Below the pieces are notes generated by a model. That model was not told where the DNA came from. It did no database searches and worked only from the letters and a program-made list of their open reading frames with translations. A stretch of DNA of 64,000 bases from Microbacterium proteolyticum (GTDB lineage Bacteria; Actinomycetota; Actinomycetes; Actinomycetales; Microbacteriaceae). The stretch covers positions 618,227 through 682,226 of the forward strand of contig NZ_JACHXY010000003.1 of assembly GCF_014192415.1 (NCBI RefSeq), written 5' to 3'. Numbering within the stretch: the first letter of the stretch is position 1; each line of letters opens with the position of its first letter. This document shows positions 35,814 through 44,599 of this stretch, piece by piece. Made by a program: the position numbers and the translations under genes.

Positions 35814-36077
35814 TCAGCCGCGGGCCCGCGCCTCCCCCGGCGTGCGGATCGGGGTCGTGACCGGAGCCCCGTGGACGGTGCTCCGGGCGAGGGAGGAGCC
35901 CACGCCGGCCGACGGTGCGGTGAGACGCATCGTGACGGCACGGGCGGCGAGGTCGCCGGCGGCGACCGTCACGGGTGCCGCTGCGAACACGGCTCCCGCC
36001 TGCGCGGTCACCAGCGCTTTCCCCGCGAGGCAGCGCGACCAGGTCGCGAGCGTGATCGGGGCGAGACGGATCTTCAT
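35814..36077 (-). pseudogene. small ORF, remnant of a GH43-type C-terminal module
   Basis: 87 codons with a good AAAGGAG ribosome site before ATG 36077, so it may still be translated. Its RCLAGKALVTAQ and VAAGDLAARAVTMR segments line up with RCIAGKAYVAVQ and VAAGKTASHVFTTR of the C-terminal module of the GH43 protein just downstream. The rest of an enzyme is missing and there is no signal peptide. The simplest reading is an internal deletion that joined a gene start to its last module. A functional mini-protein cannot be excluded. Confidence 0.5.
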
Positions 36078-36145
36078 GTCGCGGCTCCTTTGCCGGAAAG
36101 AAAACGCTCCCCGCGGAGCAGAGCACTCGCGGGGTGGGGGATGGT

Positions 36146-36178
36146 GTGAGCGCTAACTGAGGCGAAGTTACCGCTCAC
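36146..36178. promoter_or_regulatory. paired LacI-type operators before the GH43 region
   Basis: GTGAGCGCTAAC (36146-36157) and its inverted near-copy GTTACCGCTCAC (36167-36178) lie upstream of the small ORF and GH43 gene. They have the AGCGCT-centred form used by LacI regulators of plant-glycan genes. The regulator is not obvious in the window. Confidence 0.55.
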
Positions 36179-36319
36179 GGAAGCAACTCACAACGGGCTC
36201 ATAGGTAGGAACGACGAACAAACTCGCTCACCGTACCGATCGTGTCGTTTTTCGGCCCGCCCCCTGTCGTCGCCAGGGCGCGGTCCAGAGCAAGCCTGCG
36301 ACCTGCGGCGCGTCGCACG

Positions 36320-36337
36320 GGAGACGACGTCGTCTCC
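36320..36337. repeat. perfect 18-bp palindrome in a gene-free stretch
   Basis: GGAGACGACGTCGTCTCC is self-complementary over 18 bp. It lies in the 440-bp gene-free stretch (36179-36618) before the xylB 3' end, which otherwise holds a 47-bp tandem repeat and the xylB terminator. Confidence 0.6.
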
Positions 36338-36442
36338 GCCGCCCGTGCAGGCGACCCCGCGGCCCGACGAGGGCGCCGGCGGTGCCGACGACGACGTGAC
36401 ACGGGAGGGTCACGCGCGCAGGCCGATGCGAGTCGCGGGACG

Positions 36443-36536
36443 GGCACGCGACATCGCGGCTCGAACCGCGCGGCGGAGGCGTCACGAGCGGCACGCGACA
36501 CCGCGGCTCGGACCGCGCGGCGGAGGCGTGACTCGC
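36443..36536. repeat. 47-bp tandem repeat, two copies
   Basis: Copies start at 36443 and 36490 and share about 90% of bases. Both contain GGCACGCGACA/C, CGCGGCTCG and CCGCGCGGCGGAGGCGT. No coding frame is supported across them. Confidence 0.7.
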
Positions 36537-36579
36537 GGGGCGCGACGGCGCAACGCGCCTCCCCGACCCCGAGCTGAGA

Positions 36580-36611
36580 CCGTCGGCATCCCCCTTACAA
36601 GATGCCGACGG
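36580..36611. terminator. terminator of xylB
   Basis: Perfect 11-bp stem (CCGTCGGCATC at 36580-36590 with its complement at 36601-36611) around a 10-nt loop, 7 bp beyond the xylB stop. Confidence 0.8.
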
Positions 36612-36618
36612 CCCAGGT

Positions 36619-38010
36619 CTACTCTGCCGCACGCAGCGCTGCGACGACGTCGTAGCGCTCTCGAATGGCGGGGCGATGGTCAGGCTCGACGGCGCGCGTG
36701 GTGGCGACCGTCCAGTCGACCGGGCCGCCTACCAGCACGGCCGCCGCCTGCCGCGCCGCCCCGAGGGCGACGTACTCGCCCGCGGCCGGAACGACGATCT
36801 CGGCGTCGAACACCTGCGCGGCGATGCGCGCGACACCCTCGTTGGCGGCCGCACCCCCGACCAGCAGGATGCGCCGCACCTCGACGCCCTGCGCCCGGAT
36901 CGCGTCGAGACCGACGGCCAGGCCGCTGAGCATCCCCTCGATCGCGGCGCGGGCGAGATTCGGACGGTTCGTGGATGCCAGGGTCAGCCCGGTCAGCGAC
37001 GCCTGCGCATGCGGGAGGTTGGGGGTCCGCTCCCCCTCGAACCACGGCACGAGGACGACACCGCCGGAACCGGGCTCGGCCTCCAGGGCGAGCGCACCGA
37101 GGTCATCGTGCGAAACGCCGAGGAGGTCGGCGACGGCGTCGAGCACGCGGGCGGCGTTGAGCGTGGCGACCAGCGGCAGGAACCTCCCGGTCGCGTCGGC
37201 GAACCCCGCGACCGTGCCGGTGGTGTCGCGCGTGGGCGCGTCGGCGACCGCGAAGACCGTGCCCGAGGTGCCGAGCGAGACGACGACGTCGCCCACGCCG
37301 GCACCGAGCCCGAGGGCGGCACCGGCGTTGTCTCCGGCACCCGGACCCACGAGGGCACCGCCGGGGAGGGTCCCCGCACGCTCCCACGGCCCGATGACGC
37401 GGGGCAGCACCGCGTCGTGCCCGAGCGCGTGGCGGAACAGGTCGAGGTCGTACCCGTCGGCGCCCCAGTAGGCCGTTCCCGACGCATCCGAGCGATCGGT
37501 GACGAGCTCCCCGAGCACGGCGTTGCCGGGCCCGAAGCCGCGGAGGCGCCATGTGAGCCAGTCGTGCGGCAGCGCGACGGCGGCGACGCGTGCGGCGTTG
37601 TCGGGTTCAGCGTCGCGCAGCCATCGGAGTTTGGTCCCCGTGAACGAGGCGACCGGTACCGCGCCGGTGCGCTCCGCGTAGGAGTCGGCACCCACCTCGT
37701 CGATCAGATCGCGCGCCGCCTGCGCCGATCGCGTGTCGTTCCACAGCAGCGCATCGCGGATGACGCCTCCCTCGGCATCCAGCACGACCATGCCGTGCTG
37801 TTGACCTGCGATCGAAACCGCCGCGACGTCGTCGAGGCCGCCCGCTTGCGCGATGGCATCCTGCAGCGCGCGCCACCATGCCTCGGGATCGACCGCGGTG
37901 CCGGAGGGATGCGACGCGCGCCCCTCGCGCACCACGCGCCCGGTCTCGGCGTCGGCCACGACGACCTTGCACGATTGCGTCGACGAATCGACTCCCATGA
38001 CGAGCGCCAT
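36619..38010 (-). CDS. xylB: xylulokinase
   Basis: 463 aa. It phosphorylates D-xylulose to xylulose 5-phosphate. [10 protein letters not shown], the sugar-site motif [11 protein letters not shown] (68-78), LWNDTRS and catalytic Asp227 in [13 protein letters not shown] are all canonical. ATG 38010 has AGAAGGAG upstream. xylA lies 151 bp upstream on the same strand, but two hairpins separate them, so xylB may have its own promoter or be expressed by read-through. Confidence 0.93.
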   Translation of the reverse strand: MALVMGVDSSTQSCKVVVADAETGRVVREGRASHPSGTAVDPEAWWRALQDAIAQAGGLDDVAAVSIAGQQHGMVVLDAEGGVIRDALLWNDTRSAQAARDLIDEVGADSYAERTGAVPVASFTGTKLRWLRDAEPDNAARVAAVALPHDWLTWRLRGFGPGNAVLGELVTDRSDASGTAYWGADGYDLDLFRHALGHDAVLPRVIGPWERAGTLPGGALVGPGAGDNAGAALGLGAGVGDVVVSLGTSGTVFAVADAPTRDTTGTVAGFADATGRFLPLVATLNAARVLDAVADLLGVSHDDLGALALEAEPGSGGVVLVPWFEGERTPNLPHAQASLTGLTLASTNRPNLARAAIEGMLSGLAVGLDAIRAQGVEVRRILLVGGAAANEGVARIAAQVFDAEIVVPAAGEYVALGAARQAAAVLVGGPVDWTVATTRAVEPDHRPAIRERYDVVAALRAAE

Positions 38011-38056
38011 GCTCTGACTCCTTCTGTGTGCGCCGCGCCGGTGCGGCATCCCGTTC

Positions 38057-38110
38057 AGTGTCCAAGACACGCCGTCTCACACGGGGGCGATGCGGCGCGT
38101 CTTGGACACT
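38057..38110. repeat. 18-bp inverted repeat between xylA and xylB
   Basis: AGTGTCCAAGACACGCCG at 38057-38074 pairs with 38093-38110 except for one position, around an 18-nt loop. It is 47 bp before the xylB start, so it could attenuate xylB or be a mobile palindrome. Confidence 0.65.
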
Positions 38111-38124
38111 CGACGGAGGGGAGG

Positions 38125-38154
38125 GGGGCCCGGATGCCGTGGCATCCGGGCCCC
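38125..38154. terminator. terminator of xylA
   Basis: Perfect 14-bp GC stem (38125-38138 with 38141-38154) and a 2-nt turn, 7 bp past the xylA stop. Confidence 0.8.
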
Positions 38155-38161
38155 GCGAGAC

Positions 38162-39349
38162 TCAGCGCGCGCCGAGCAGGTGCTCGGTGGCGAGCTGCTG
38201 CAGGCGCACGAAGCCGAAGCCCTTGCCGCCGAGGTAGGCGTCGGTGTCGAAGTCCTCGTAGGCGGAGCGGTCGGCGAGGAAGTCGTCGTACGTCTCGCCC
38301 TCGTTCAGCGTCGGCTGCGCGAGTTCGGCGACCTTCGCGGCCTCGAGCGCCTCCTGCACCTCGGGGTCGGCGCGGAAGGCCGCGGCGCGCTCCTTGAGCA
38401 GCAGGTAGGTGTTCATGTTGGCCGAGACGGAGTCCCAGACGCCCGTCTCGTCCTCGGTGCGCGAGGGCTTGTAGTCGAAGTGACGGGGGCCGTCGTAGGC
38501 GGGGACACCGCCGGGGCCGCCGTTCTCGAGCAGGTCGACGAGGGCGAACGCGTTGTGCAGGTCGCCGTGGCCGAACACCAGGTCTTGGTCGTACTTGATG
38601 CCGCGCTGGCCGTTGAGATCGATGTGGAAGAGCTTGCCGTGGTACAGCGCCTGGGCGATTCCCGCGGCGAAGTTCAGGCCCGCCATCTGCTCGTGGCCGA
38701 CCTCGGGGTTCAGGCCCACGAGTTCGGGGCGCTCGAGCGAGTCGATGAAGGCGATCGCGTGGCCGAGGGTCGGCAGCAGGATGTCTCCGCGGGGCTCGTT
38801 GGGCTTCGGCTCGATGGCGAAGCGGATGTCGTAGCCCTTGTCGGTGACGTAGTCGCCGAGCAGGTTGACGGCCTCGCGGTAGCGCTCGAGCGCCTGACGG
38901 ATGTCTTTCGCGGAGTCGTATTCGGCGCCCTCGCGGCCGCCCCACATGACGAACGTCTTCGCCCCCAGCTCGGCGGCGAGGTCGAGGTTGCGCAGCACCT
39001 TGCGGAGGGCGAAGCGGCGCACCTGGCGATCGTTGGAGGTGAACCCGCCGTCCTTGAACACGGGGGCCGAGAAGAGGTTGGTGGTGACCATCGGCGTGAT
39101 GATGCCGGTGTCCTGCATCGCCCCTTTGAGACGGTCGATCTGCGTTTGACGCTCGGCGTCGCTCGAGCCGAACGCGAAGAGGTCGTCATCGTGGAAGGTG
39201 AGACCGTATGCGCCGAGCTCGGCGAGCTTCTCGACGACGTGCACGACGTCGAGGGGCTCACGCGTCGGTCCGCCGAACGGATCGGTGCCGTTGTATCCGA
39301 CGGTCCAAAGACCGAACGAGAACTTGTCATCGCGGGTGGGGGTGGGCAT
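38162..39349 (-). CDS. xylA: xylose isomerase
   Basis: 395 aa, the compact actinobacterial (class I) size. It converts D-xylose to D-xylulose with two divalent metals. His53 and Asp56 (TFHDDDLF), the metal ligands in [12 protein letters not shown] and [12 protein letters not shown], and [16 protein letters not shown] are present. AAGGAG precedes ATG 39349. A promoter and candidate XylR operator lie just upstream, and a ROK regulator is encoded 1.7 kb away. Confidence 0.96.
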   Translation of the reverse strand: MPTPTRDDKFSFGLWTVGYNGTDPFGGPTREPLDVVHVVEKLAELGAYGLTFHDDDLFAFGSSDAERQTQIDRLKGAMQDTGIITPMVTTNLFSAPVFKDGGFTSNDRQVRRFALRKVLRNLDLAAELGAKTFVMWGGREGAEYDSAKDIRQALERYREAVNLLGDYVTDKGYDIRFAIEPKPNEPRGDILLPTLGHAIAFIDSLERPELVGLNPEVGHEQMAGLNFAAGIAQALYHGKLFHIDLNGQRGIKYDQDLVFGHGDLHNAFALVDLLENGGPGGVPAYDGPRHFDYKPSRTEDETGVWDSVSANMNTYLLLKERAAAFRADPEVQEALEAAKVAELAQPTLNEGETYDDFLADRSAYEDFDTDAYLGGKGFGFVRLQQLATEHLLGAR

Positions 39350-39396
39350 TCCTGCTCCTTCGCATGGAGACGCGCGGGTGTGCGGCGACGCACTGA

Positions 39397-39441
39397 GTTT
39401 GTTGGTTCTCACAACATATACCCCGGATGCCGCAGCGTCCA
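39397..39441 (-). promoter_or_regulatory. xylA promoter with candidate XylR operator
   Basis: On the minus strand TGGACG (39441-39436) and TATGTT (39418-39413) are 17 bp apart. The operator-like GTTTGTTGGTTCTCACAAC (39397-39415, plus strand) covers the expected start of transcription. TTGT/ACAA half-sites are typical of ROK-family XylR targets. Confidence 0.5.
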
Positions 39442-39450
39442 GCCCCGGCC

Positions 39451-40347
39451 TCAGACGGCGAGCGCGCCGTCCACGACCGCGAAGACCTCGGGGTCCCACG
39501 TGAGCGCGCGCTCCCACGGCAGCCCGAACGCCTCGGCGAAGAAAATGCTGTGCACGTGATCGGAGAACGAGTGCCGATCGACGGTCGGCAGCACCGCGGC
39601 GGGAACCTCGTCGGCGCGTCCGCTGCTCAACGACACGAGACCGTCGTGCGGCCACAGCTGCGCCGGCTCGGTCGCCGCCGCGAAGTACCCCCCGCCGATC
39701 GCGGTCACCGGGATGCCGTCGAGCACCCCCGCCTGGGCGTCGTTCCAACCGCGGAGGTACCGACGCGACACCTCGTCGGCAGCCCCCTGGGAGTTCGCCT
39801 GGGCGTACGGACGCGCCTCGGTGAAGATCTGCAGAGTCGCCGCGTCACCGTGCGCATCGCCCTCGGACACCTCACCGTCGAGGAAGTCGCCGAGCACCGA
39901 TCCGTCCCACGGCGTGCCGAGCGTCACGAGACGTCCGACCCGGGGGCCGTCGTCGCCGAGCTCCCGGATCGCGGCACGCGAGAACAGTCCGCCCATCGAG
40001 TGACCCACGAGGTCGACGCTGCGCACGCCCTCGTGCGCAGCGAGGCGCCGCAAGAACCCGGCGAGAGCGACCCCGGCGTCGTCGATGCGGCCGACGGCGT
40101 TGATCGTGACCTCGGCCGGGAGCACGACGGAGACGTCGGCGAAGCCCTGCCATCCGGCATCCTCCTCCACCTCTCCTCCGCCGATGCGGGCCGGTGCGGT
40201 GAATACCCGAACGCCACGGGCGAGGAGGTGCGCACGGAGGGCGGTCATCGTGTTGCCCGCCGGGAGGCCGGACGCCGCTGCGCGCTCCGGGTCGGTGTAC
40301 GGGGTGACGGCGGCTCCGCCGGAGACGAGGACGACAGCATCGGTCAT
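39451..40347 (-). CDS. alpha/beta hydrolase (lipase/esterase-like)
   Basis: 298 aa. The nucleophile elbow is [15 protein letters not shown], with a C-terminal His in HSFSDHVHS. The segment [19 protein letters not shown] between is unusual but typical of bacterial triacylglycerol lipase-like hydrolases. No signal peptide. It is a leaderless gene: TAATCT lies 7 nt before ATG 40347 on the minus strand. The substrate is unknown; position between xylose genes and a peroxidase gives no clue. Confidence 0.8.
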   Translation of the reverse strand: MTDAVVLVSGGAAVTPYTDPERAAASGLPAGNTMTALRAHLLARGVRVFTAPARIGGGEVEEDAGWQGFADVSVVLPAEVTINAVGRIDDAGVALAGFLRRLAAHEGVRSVDLVGHSMGGLFSRAAIRELGDDGPRVGRLVTLGTPWDGSVLGDFLDGEVSEGDAHGDAATLQIFTEARPYAQANSQGAADEVSRRYLRGWNDAQAGVLDGIPVTAIGGGYFAAATEPAQLWPHDGLVSLSSGRADEVPAAVLPTVDRHSFSDHVHSIFFAEAFGLPWERALTWDPEVFAVVDGALAV

Positions 40348-40360
40348 GTCGCTCAGATTA
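40348..40360 (-). promoter_or_regulatory. -10 box of the leaderless hydrolase gene
   Basis: TAATCT (minus strand 40360-40355) precedes the ATG by 7 nt. Confidence 0.5.
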
Positions 40361-40403
40361 GCGACCCGCGCCACAGCGCGACGCCGCCCCCGGCCGTCTC
40401 GCG

Positions 40404-40889
40404 TCAGCGCGGCAGCGCGTCCTCGATCGCGGCGACGACCTCGGGATCGTCGGGCTGCGTGCGGGGGCTGAAGCGCGTGACGCGACCGTCGGGAGCCACG
40501 ACGAACTTCTCGAAGTTCCACGAGATGCGGCCGGTCTTGCCCTCGGCATCCGGAGTCTGCGTCAGCTCTTTGTAGAGCGGGTGGGCGTTTCGCCCGTTGA
40601 CCTTGACCTTCTCGGTCATCGGGAACGTCACGCCCCACGTCGACGAGCAGTACTCGGCGATCTTCTCGCTGTCGCTGAGCTCTTGCAGGAACTGGTTGCT
40701 CGGGAAGCCGATCACGGTGAACCCGCGGTCGGCGTAGCGCTTGTGCAGCTCTTCGAGGGTCTCGTACTGCCCCGAGAGCCCGCAGCGCGAGGCCACGTTC
40801 ACCACGAGCGCGGCCTTACCCTCGGTCAGCGCGCCGAAGGTGGTCTCTTCGCCCTGGAGAGTGGTGACGGGGATGCCGGAAAGGTCCAT
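40404..40889 (-). CDS. glutathione peroxidase family protein
   Basis: 161 aa, thioredoxin fold. The catalytic Cys36 is in NVASRCGLSGQY, Gln in PSNQF and Trp in ISWNFEKF complete the triad. In actinobacteria, which use mycothiol, such Cys-type enzymes usually take electrons from thioredoxin and reduce peroxides. Leaderless start: CAGGAT lies 6 nt before ATG 40889. Divergent from the ROK regulator. Confidence 0.9.
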   Translation of the reverse strand: MDLSGIPVTTLQGEETTFGALTEGKAALVVNVASRCGLSGQYETLEELHKRYADRGFTVIGFPSNQFLQELSDSEKIAEYCSSTWGVTFPMTEKVKVNGRNAHPLYKELTQTPDAEGKTGRISWNFEKFVVAPDGRVTRFSPRTQPDDPEVVAAIEDALPR

Positions 40890-40901
40890 GTGGCAATCCT
40901 G
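40890..40901 (-). promoter_or_regulatory. -10 box of the leaderless peroxidase gene
   Basis: CAGGAT (minus strand 40901-40896) precedes the ATG at 40889 by 6 nt. Confidence 0.5.
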
Positions 40902-40960
40902 GCACCGTCGGCGCCGCGCGGGGTGGGATGGCGCGTCCGTCCATCGCCGATAAACGCCTC

Positions 40961-41001
40961 CCGCGGGAAGAAACGCGTCGACAGGGCGTTTCTTCCCGCG
41001 G
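40961..41001. repeat. perfect 16-bp inverted repeat between divergent genes
   Basis: CCGCGGGAAGAAACGC (40961-40976) and its exact complement (40986-41001) flank a 9-nt loop. AAACGC/GCGTTT also occurs just outside both arms. Because both flanking genes point away, it is not a terminator for them; an operator or a mobile palindrome is possible. Confidence 0.7.
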
Positions 41002-41069
41002 AACGCGTTTCTGAGGGGCTGACGACGCGAGTGCGAACCGGCGTAGCGCGTCGATGGGAGGGCGCGTGG

Positions 41070-41082
41070 CACAGTTGTCGCA
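41070..41082 (+). promoter_or_regulatory. -10 box of the leaderless ROK gene
   Basis: CACAGT at 41070-41075 lies 6 nt before the ATG at 41082; no ribosome site is seen. Confidence 0.4.
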
Positions 41083-42242
41083 TGAGCACCGCGGGGAGTC
41101 GGGGCGACGGCATGCGCCGCGCCAACCTCGCACTCGTGCTCCGCACCGTGCATCGGGAGGGCCCGCGCTCCCGCGCAGCCCTCACCGAGGCGACGGGTTT
41201 GAACCGCTCGACGATCGCCGACCTCGTGGGCGAACTGCAGCGCGCGGGCCTCGTGATCGAGCGGGCGTCCGAGGCCCTCGGCCGCGTCGGTCGCCCCTCC
41301 CCCATCGTCGTGCCCGACCCCCGGGTGATCGCGGTGGCGGTCAACCCCGAAGTCGACGCGCTCGACATCGGCGCGGTGGCCCTCGACGGCACGATCATGG
41401 CGCGCACGCGCCTCGAGCAGACCTCCCTGCTGACTCCCGAGCGTACGGCCCAACTGGTCGAGGCGACCCTCGCCGAGTGGCGGCGCGGACCGCTCATCGA
41501 CAGCCGGATCGTCGGCGTGGGCGTGGCCGTACCGGGCCCCGTGCGGGCGTCCGACGGGCTCGTCCGCGAGGCACCGCACCTGCAGTGGCGTGACGCTCCG
41601 CTCTCTGGTCTGATGACGGATGCCACGGCCCTCCCCGCCCACGTCGGCAACGACGCGACCCTCGGCGCGGTGGCCGAGCATCTGTTCGGCGCGGCGCGCG
41701 GCGCGCACGACATCGTCTACCTCAACGGCGGCGCGAGCGGCATCGGCGGAGCGGTGATCGCCGGCGGCATCCCTCTCGGTGGCGCCGGCGGCTACGCCGG
41801 GGAGTTCGGGCAGAACCGCCCCGGCATCGTCGACGCGTCAGACCGGCGCGCTAGCGGCGGTGTGCTCGAAGACGAGGTGAGCCGCGCGCTGCTGCTGTCG
41901 GCGGTGGGACTCGACGGCGGCGACGATGCGGCCCTGGCCGCCGCCCTGGCATCCACGGCCGACCCCGAGGCGCACGCCGAGGTCGATCGGCAGCGGAGGA
42001 TCCTCGCGACGGCGCTGGCGAACGCGGCGAACGTGCTCAACCCGGCGGTCATCGTGCTGGGTGGCTTCCTCGCCGTGCTCGCCGCCCGCGACCTCGACGG
42101 CCTCGACACCGCCGTCCGCGCGCAGACGGTGCCGGCCTGCGCCGACGGTCTTCGCCTGGCCGTCGCCGAACTGGGCGAGGACCGCCTGCTCGTCGGCGCC
42201 GCCGAGGCGGTGTTCGAGGCGCAGCTCTTCGCGGCTCGCTGA
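41082..42242 (+). CDS. ROK-family transcriptional regulator (XylR-like)
   Basis: 386 aa. An N-terminal winged HTH (NLALVLRTVHREGPRSRAALTEATGLNRSTIADLVGELQRAGLV) is followed by the ROK sugar-kinase-like fold. The region where ROK proteins carry the zinc Cys cluster reads GYAGEFGQNRPGIVDASDRRASGG and has no cysteines. The ATP-site motif is degenerate, as expected for a regulator. Likely targets are xylA/xylB nearby, or the alditol oxidase gene 43 bp downstream; xylose as ligand is inferred. Confidence 0.88.
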   Translation: MSTAGSRGDGMRRANLALVLRTVHREGPRSRAALTEATGLNRSTIADLVGELQRAGLVIERASEALGRVGRPSPIVVPDPRVIAVAVNPEVDALDIGAVALDGTIMARTRLEQTSLLTPERTAQLVEATLAEWRRGPLIDSRIVGVGVAVPGPVRASDGLVREAPHLQWRDAPLSGLMTDATALPAHVGNDATLGAVAEHLFGAARGAHDIVYLNGGASGIGGAVIAGGIPLGGAGGYAGEFGQNRPGIVDASDRRASGGVLEDEVSRALLLSAVGLDGGDDAALAAALASTADPEAHAEVDRQRRILATALANAANVLNPAVIVLGGFLAVLAARDLDGLDTAVRAQTVPACADGLRLAVAELGEDRLLVGAAEAVFEAQLFAAR

Positions 42243-42271
42243 CGCGCGGCCCTGATGTCGGCGGGTCGGTG

Positions 42272-42285
42272 CAGGATGGGAGGCG
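42272..42285 (+). promoter_or_regulatory. -10 box of the leaderless alditol oxidase gene
   Basis: CAGGAT at 42272-42277 lies 7 nt before the GTG at 42285. The GGGAGG between abuts the start and is unlikely to serve as ribosome site. Confidence 0.5.
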
Positions 42286-43532
42286 TGATCCACAGACGCG
42301 ACGCCGGAGCCACCTGGTCGGGCAATCACCGCTATCGCGCCACCGAGGTGCTGCTGCCGGGCGATCTCGACGAGCTCGCCGAGGTGGTGGCATCCGCTTC
42401 CACCCTGCGCGTCCAGGCCACTCGGCACACGTTCAACGACGTCGCCGACGCCGACAGGGCTCTCGTCTCGCTCGAGCGCCTGCCGACGCGCGTCGAGGTG
42501 ATCGGCGATCGCGTCCGCGTCGAGGGCCTCGTCACCTTCGCCCAGCTCGCACCCGTGATCGAGGCCGAGGGGCGCGGGCTGCACAACCTGGGCTCGCTCC
42601 CCCACATCTCGGTCGCCGGTGCCGCCGCGACGGGCACGCACGGCTCCGGGGTGCGAAACGGCAACCTGTCGAGCGCGGTGCGGGCCCTCGACGTCATGGA
42701 TGCCGACGGGCGCACGCACCACGTCGACCAGGCCCACGCCTGGTTCCCGGCCGCGGCGATCGGGATCGGCGCGTTCGGCGTCGTCACCGCCGTCGAGCTG
42801 CAGACCGAACCCACCTACGAGGTGACGCAGCAGGCGTACACCGGCGTCGCGTGGGACGACATCGCGGGGGATCCCGAGCGGGTGTTCGGCGGCTCACGCA
42901 GCGTCAGCGTGTTCACCACGTGGGGCGACCCCGCCCACGACCTGGTGTGGGCCAAGAGCGACGACGGCGCACCCGACTGGGTCGAAGAGCTGGGCGGGCG
43001 TCCCGTCGGCGACGACATCCATCTGGGGCGCATCCGCACCGTCGACAACACCACCCCGCGCGGCACGCCCGGGCCGTGGCACACGCGCCTGCCGCACTTC
43101 CGTGCCGACGCCCTGCCGAGCGACGGCGACGAGATCCAGTCCGAGTACTTCGTGCCGTTCGCCTCAGCGCGAGATGCCCTGGCCGCGGTGAAAGCCGTCG
43201 CCCCCGCGTTCGACGCGCAGCTGCTGGTGACCGAGTTGCGCACCGTCGCCGCAGACGAGCTCTGGCTGAGCCCGGCCTACCAGCGCGACGTGCTGGCGAT
43301 CCACTTCACCTGGCGCAATCACACCGACGAGGTGCTCGCGGTGCTGCCGCACATCGAGGCGGCGCTGGCCCCGTTCGACGTGCGGCCCCACTGGGGCAAG
43401 GCCTTCACCATGCCCGGCGAGGCCGTGCGCGCGACGCTCACCCGCGCCGACGACTTCCTCGCTGCCGCACGCGAGGCCGACCCGCGCGGCGTCTTCCGCA
43501 ACGACTTCTTGCGGCGGACGCTCGGGCTCTAG
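42285..43532 (+). CDS. FAD-linked alditol oxidase (xylitol/sorbitol oxidase type)
   Basis: 415 aa, close to the 418 of Streptomyces AldO. It oxidises a terminal hydroxyl of xylitol, sorbitol or similar with O2, giving an aldose and H2O2. His48 in ATRHTFND is the likely covalent FAD site, and the FAD domain continues through LGSLPHISVAGAAATGTHGSG. The C-terminal HWGKAFTMPG and FRNDFLRR motifs are those of the ALO-type family. The GTG start is leaderless. It follows the ROK gene on the same strand. Confidence 0.9.
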   Translation: MIHRRDAGATWSGNHRYRATEVLLPGDLDELAEVVASASTLRVQATRHTFNDVADADRALVSLERLPTRVEVIGDRVRVEGLVTFAQLAPVIEAEGRGLHNLGSLPHISVAGAAATGTHGSGVRNGNLSSAVRALDVMDADGRTHHVDQAHAWFPAAAIGIGAFGVVTAVELQTEPTYEVTQQAYTGVAWDDIAGDPERVFGGSRSVSVFTTWGDPAHDLVWAKSDDGAPDWVEELGGRPVGDDIHLGRIRTVDNTTPRGTPGPWHTRLPHFRADALPSDGDEIQSEYFVPFASARDALAAVKAVAPAFDAQLLVTELRTVAADELWLSPAYQRDVLAIHFTWRNHTDEVLAVLPHIEAALAPFDVRPHWGKAFTMPGEAVRATLTRADDFLAAAREADPRGVFRNDFLRRTLGL

Positions 43533-43589
43533 CGCGGGCGCCTGCGTGAGTCCGCCGATCCGGCCGGCGACGGCTGCGCACCCGACGGC

Positions 43590-43651
43590 GCGCAACCTCA
43601 GCCGCCCGGCCCCGGATACCACTGAGGCTCCGCACATGACGGAGGTTGCGC
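43590..43651. repeat. inverted repeat in a convergent intergenic gap
   Basis: GCGCAACCTC (43590-43599) and GAGGTTGCGC (43642-43651) are perfect inverted ends of a 62-bp segment between the alditol oxidase (+) and SDR (-) stops. Confidence 0.6.
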
Positions 43652-43782
43652 CGCAACGGCTCGATCCCTCGAAACCCCGCTGAGCGAGGTGCACCCTTTT
43701 GGACCCGGATGTGTCGAGGACGAAACACACCTCACCGCGAAACGGCGCCGCCCACCGCGGCGCCGCCCCGCGGCATCCGAGA

Positions 43783-44511
43783 TCAGCGGCTCGAGTAGCC
43801 GCCGTCGATGGGGAGCGAGACGCCCGAGATCATGCCCGCGCCGTCGCTGAGCAGGAACACGATCGGGGCGGCGATGTCGTTCTCGGTCGCCCACTTGTGC
43901 AGGGGCATCGCGTCGAGGAAGGGTCCCTCGATGTCGGGGCGACCCCAGTACCACGCCGACATGGGCGTCATCACGACCGTCGGGTTCACGCTGTTGACGC
44001 GGATGCCGTAACCGCCGAGCTCGAGCGCCGACACGCGCGTGATGTTGTCGAGCGCCGCCTTCGACGAGCCGTACGAGATGTGGCCGGAGAGGGCGACCAG
44101 ACTGGCCTGGCTCGACACATTGACGATCGCACCGCCCTTCCCGACGCGGATCATCTCGCGCGAGGCGTACTTGGTGACCAGGAGCGACCCGCGGGCATTG
44201 ATGCTCATGACCCGGTCGAAGACGTCGATGTCGGTGTCCATGGGGGTCGCGATCTCGCCGCCCCACCCGCCGCAGTTGACGACCCCGTAGAGGTCGCGCC
44301 CCTCGATCGCCGAGCGGATCTCTTCCTCGGATTCGAGGTCGAAGACGAGGGGCTCGGCTCCCGTCTCGGCGGCGATCGCCTCGACGCTGTCGGCCGTGCG
44401 GCCCGCGGCGAGCACGGTCGCGCCCGCGGCGACGAGGTGGCGGACGGTCGCGCCGCCGATGCCGCCGCCGGCGCCGGTGACAAGGATGGTGCGGTCGGTG
44501 AATTCGGTCAT
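43783..44511 (-). CDS. SDR-family oxidoreductase (xylulose-reductase-like)
   Basis: 242 aa, classical short-chain dehydrogenase. The cofactor motif is TGAGGGIG (12-19) and the catalytic Ser133/134, Tyr147 and Lys151 are in place (SSQ...SYGSSK). The usual NNAG reads NCGG (79-82). The C-terminal part (PLHKWATENDIAAPIVFLLSDGAGMISGVSLPIDGG) resembles L-xylulose/carbonyl reductases. It is divergent from the FrcK-like ABC operon, so oxidation of a polyol or reduction of a ketose fits. Exact substrate unknown. Confidence 0.85.
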   Translation of the reverse strand: MTEFTDRTILVTGAGGGIGGATVRHLVAAGATVLAAGRTADSVEAIAAETGAEPLVFDLESEEEIRSAIEGRDLYGVVNCGGWGGEIATPMDTDIDVFDRVMSINARGSLLVTKYASREMIRVGKGGAIVNVSSQASLVALSGHISYGSSKAALDNITRVSALELGGYGIRVNSVNPTVVMTPMSAWYWGRPDIEGPFLDAMPLHKWATENDIAAPIVFLLSDGAGMISGVSLPIDGGYSSR

Positions 44512-44599
44512 GGGTGGGCTCTTTCGCGGGTCCGGGAGGCGAGGACGACGGCGGTGTCGTCGCGGCCCATGATAACCACAGAATCACGCGGATGACTTC

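Noticed and set aside
36179..36618. Gene-free 440-bp stretch considered as a foreign insertion or RNA gene
   Set aside because: Base composition matches the surroundings, no conserved RNA fold is recognisable, and it contains only short repeats and the xylB terminator.
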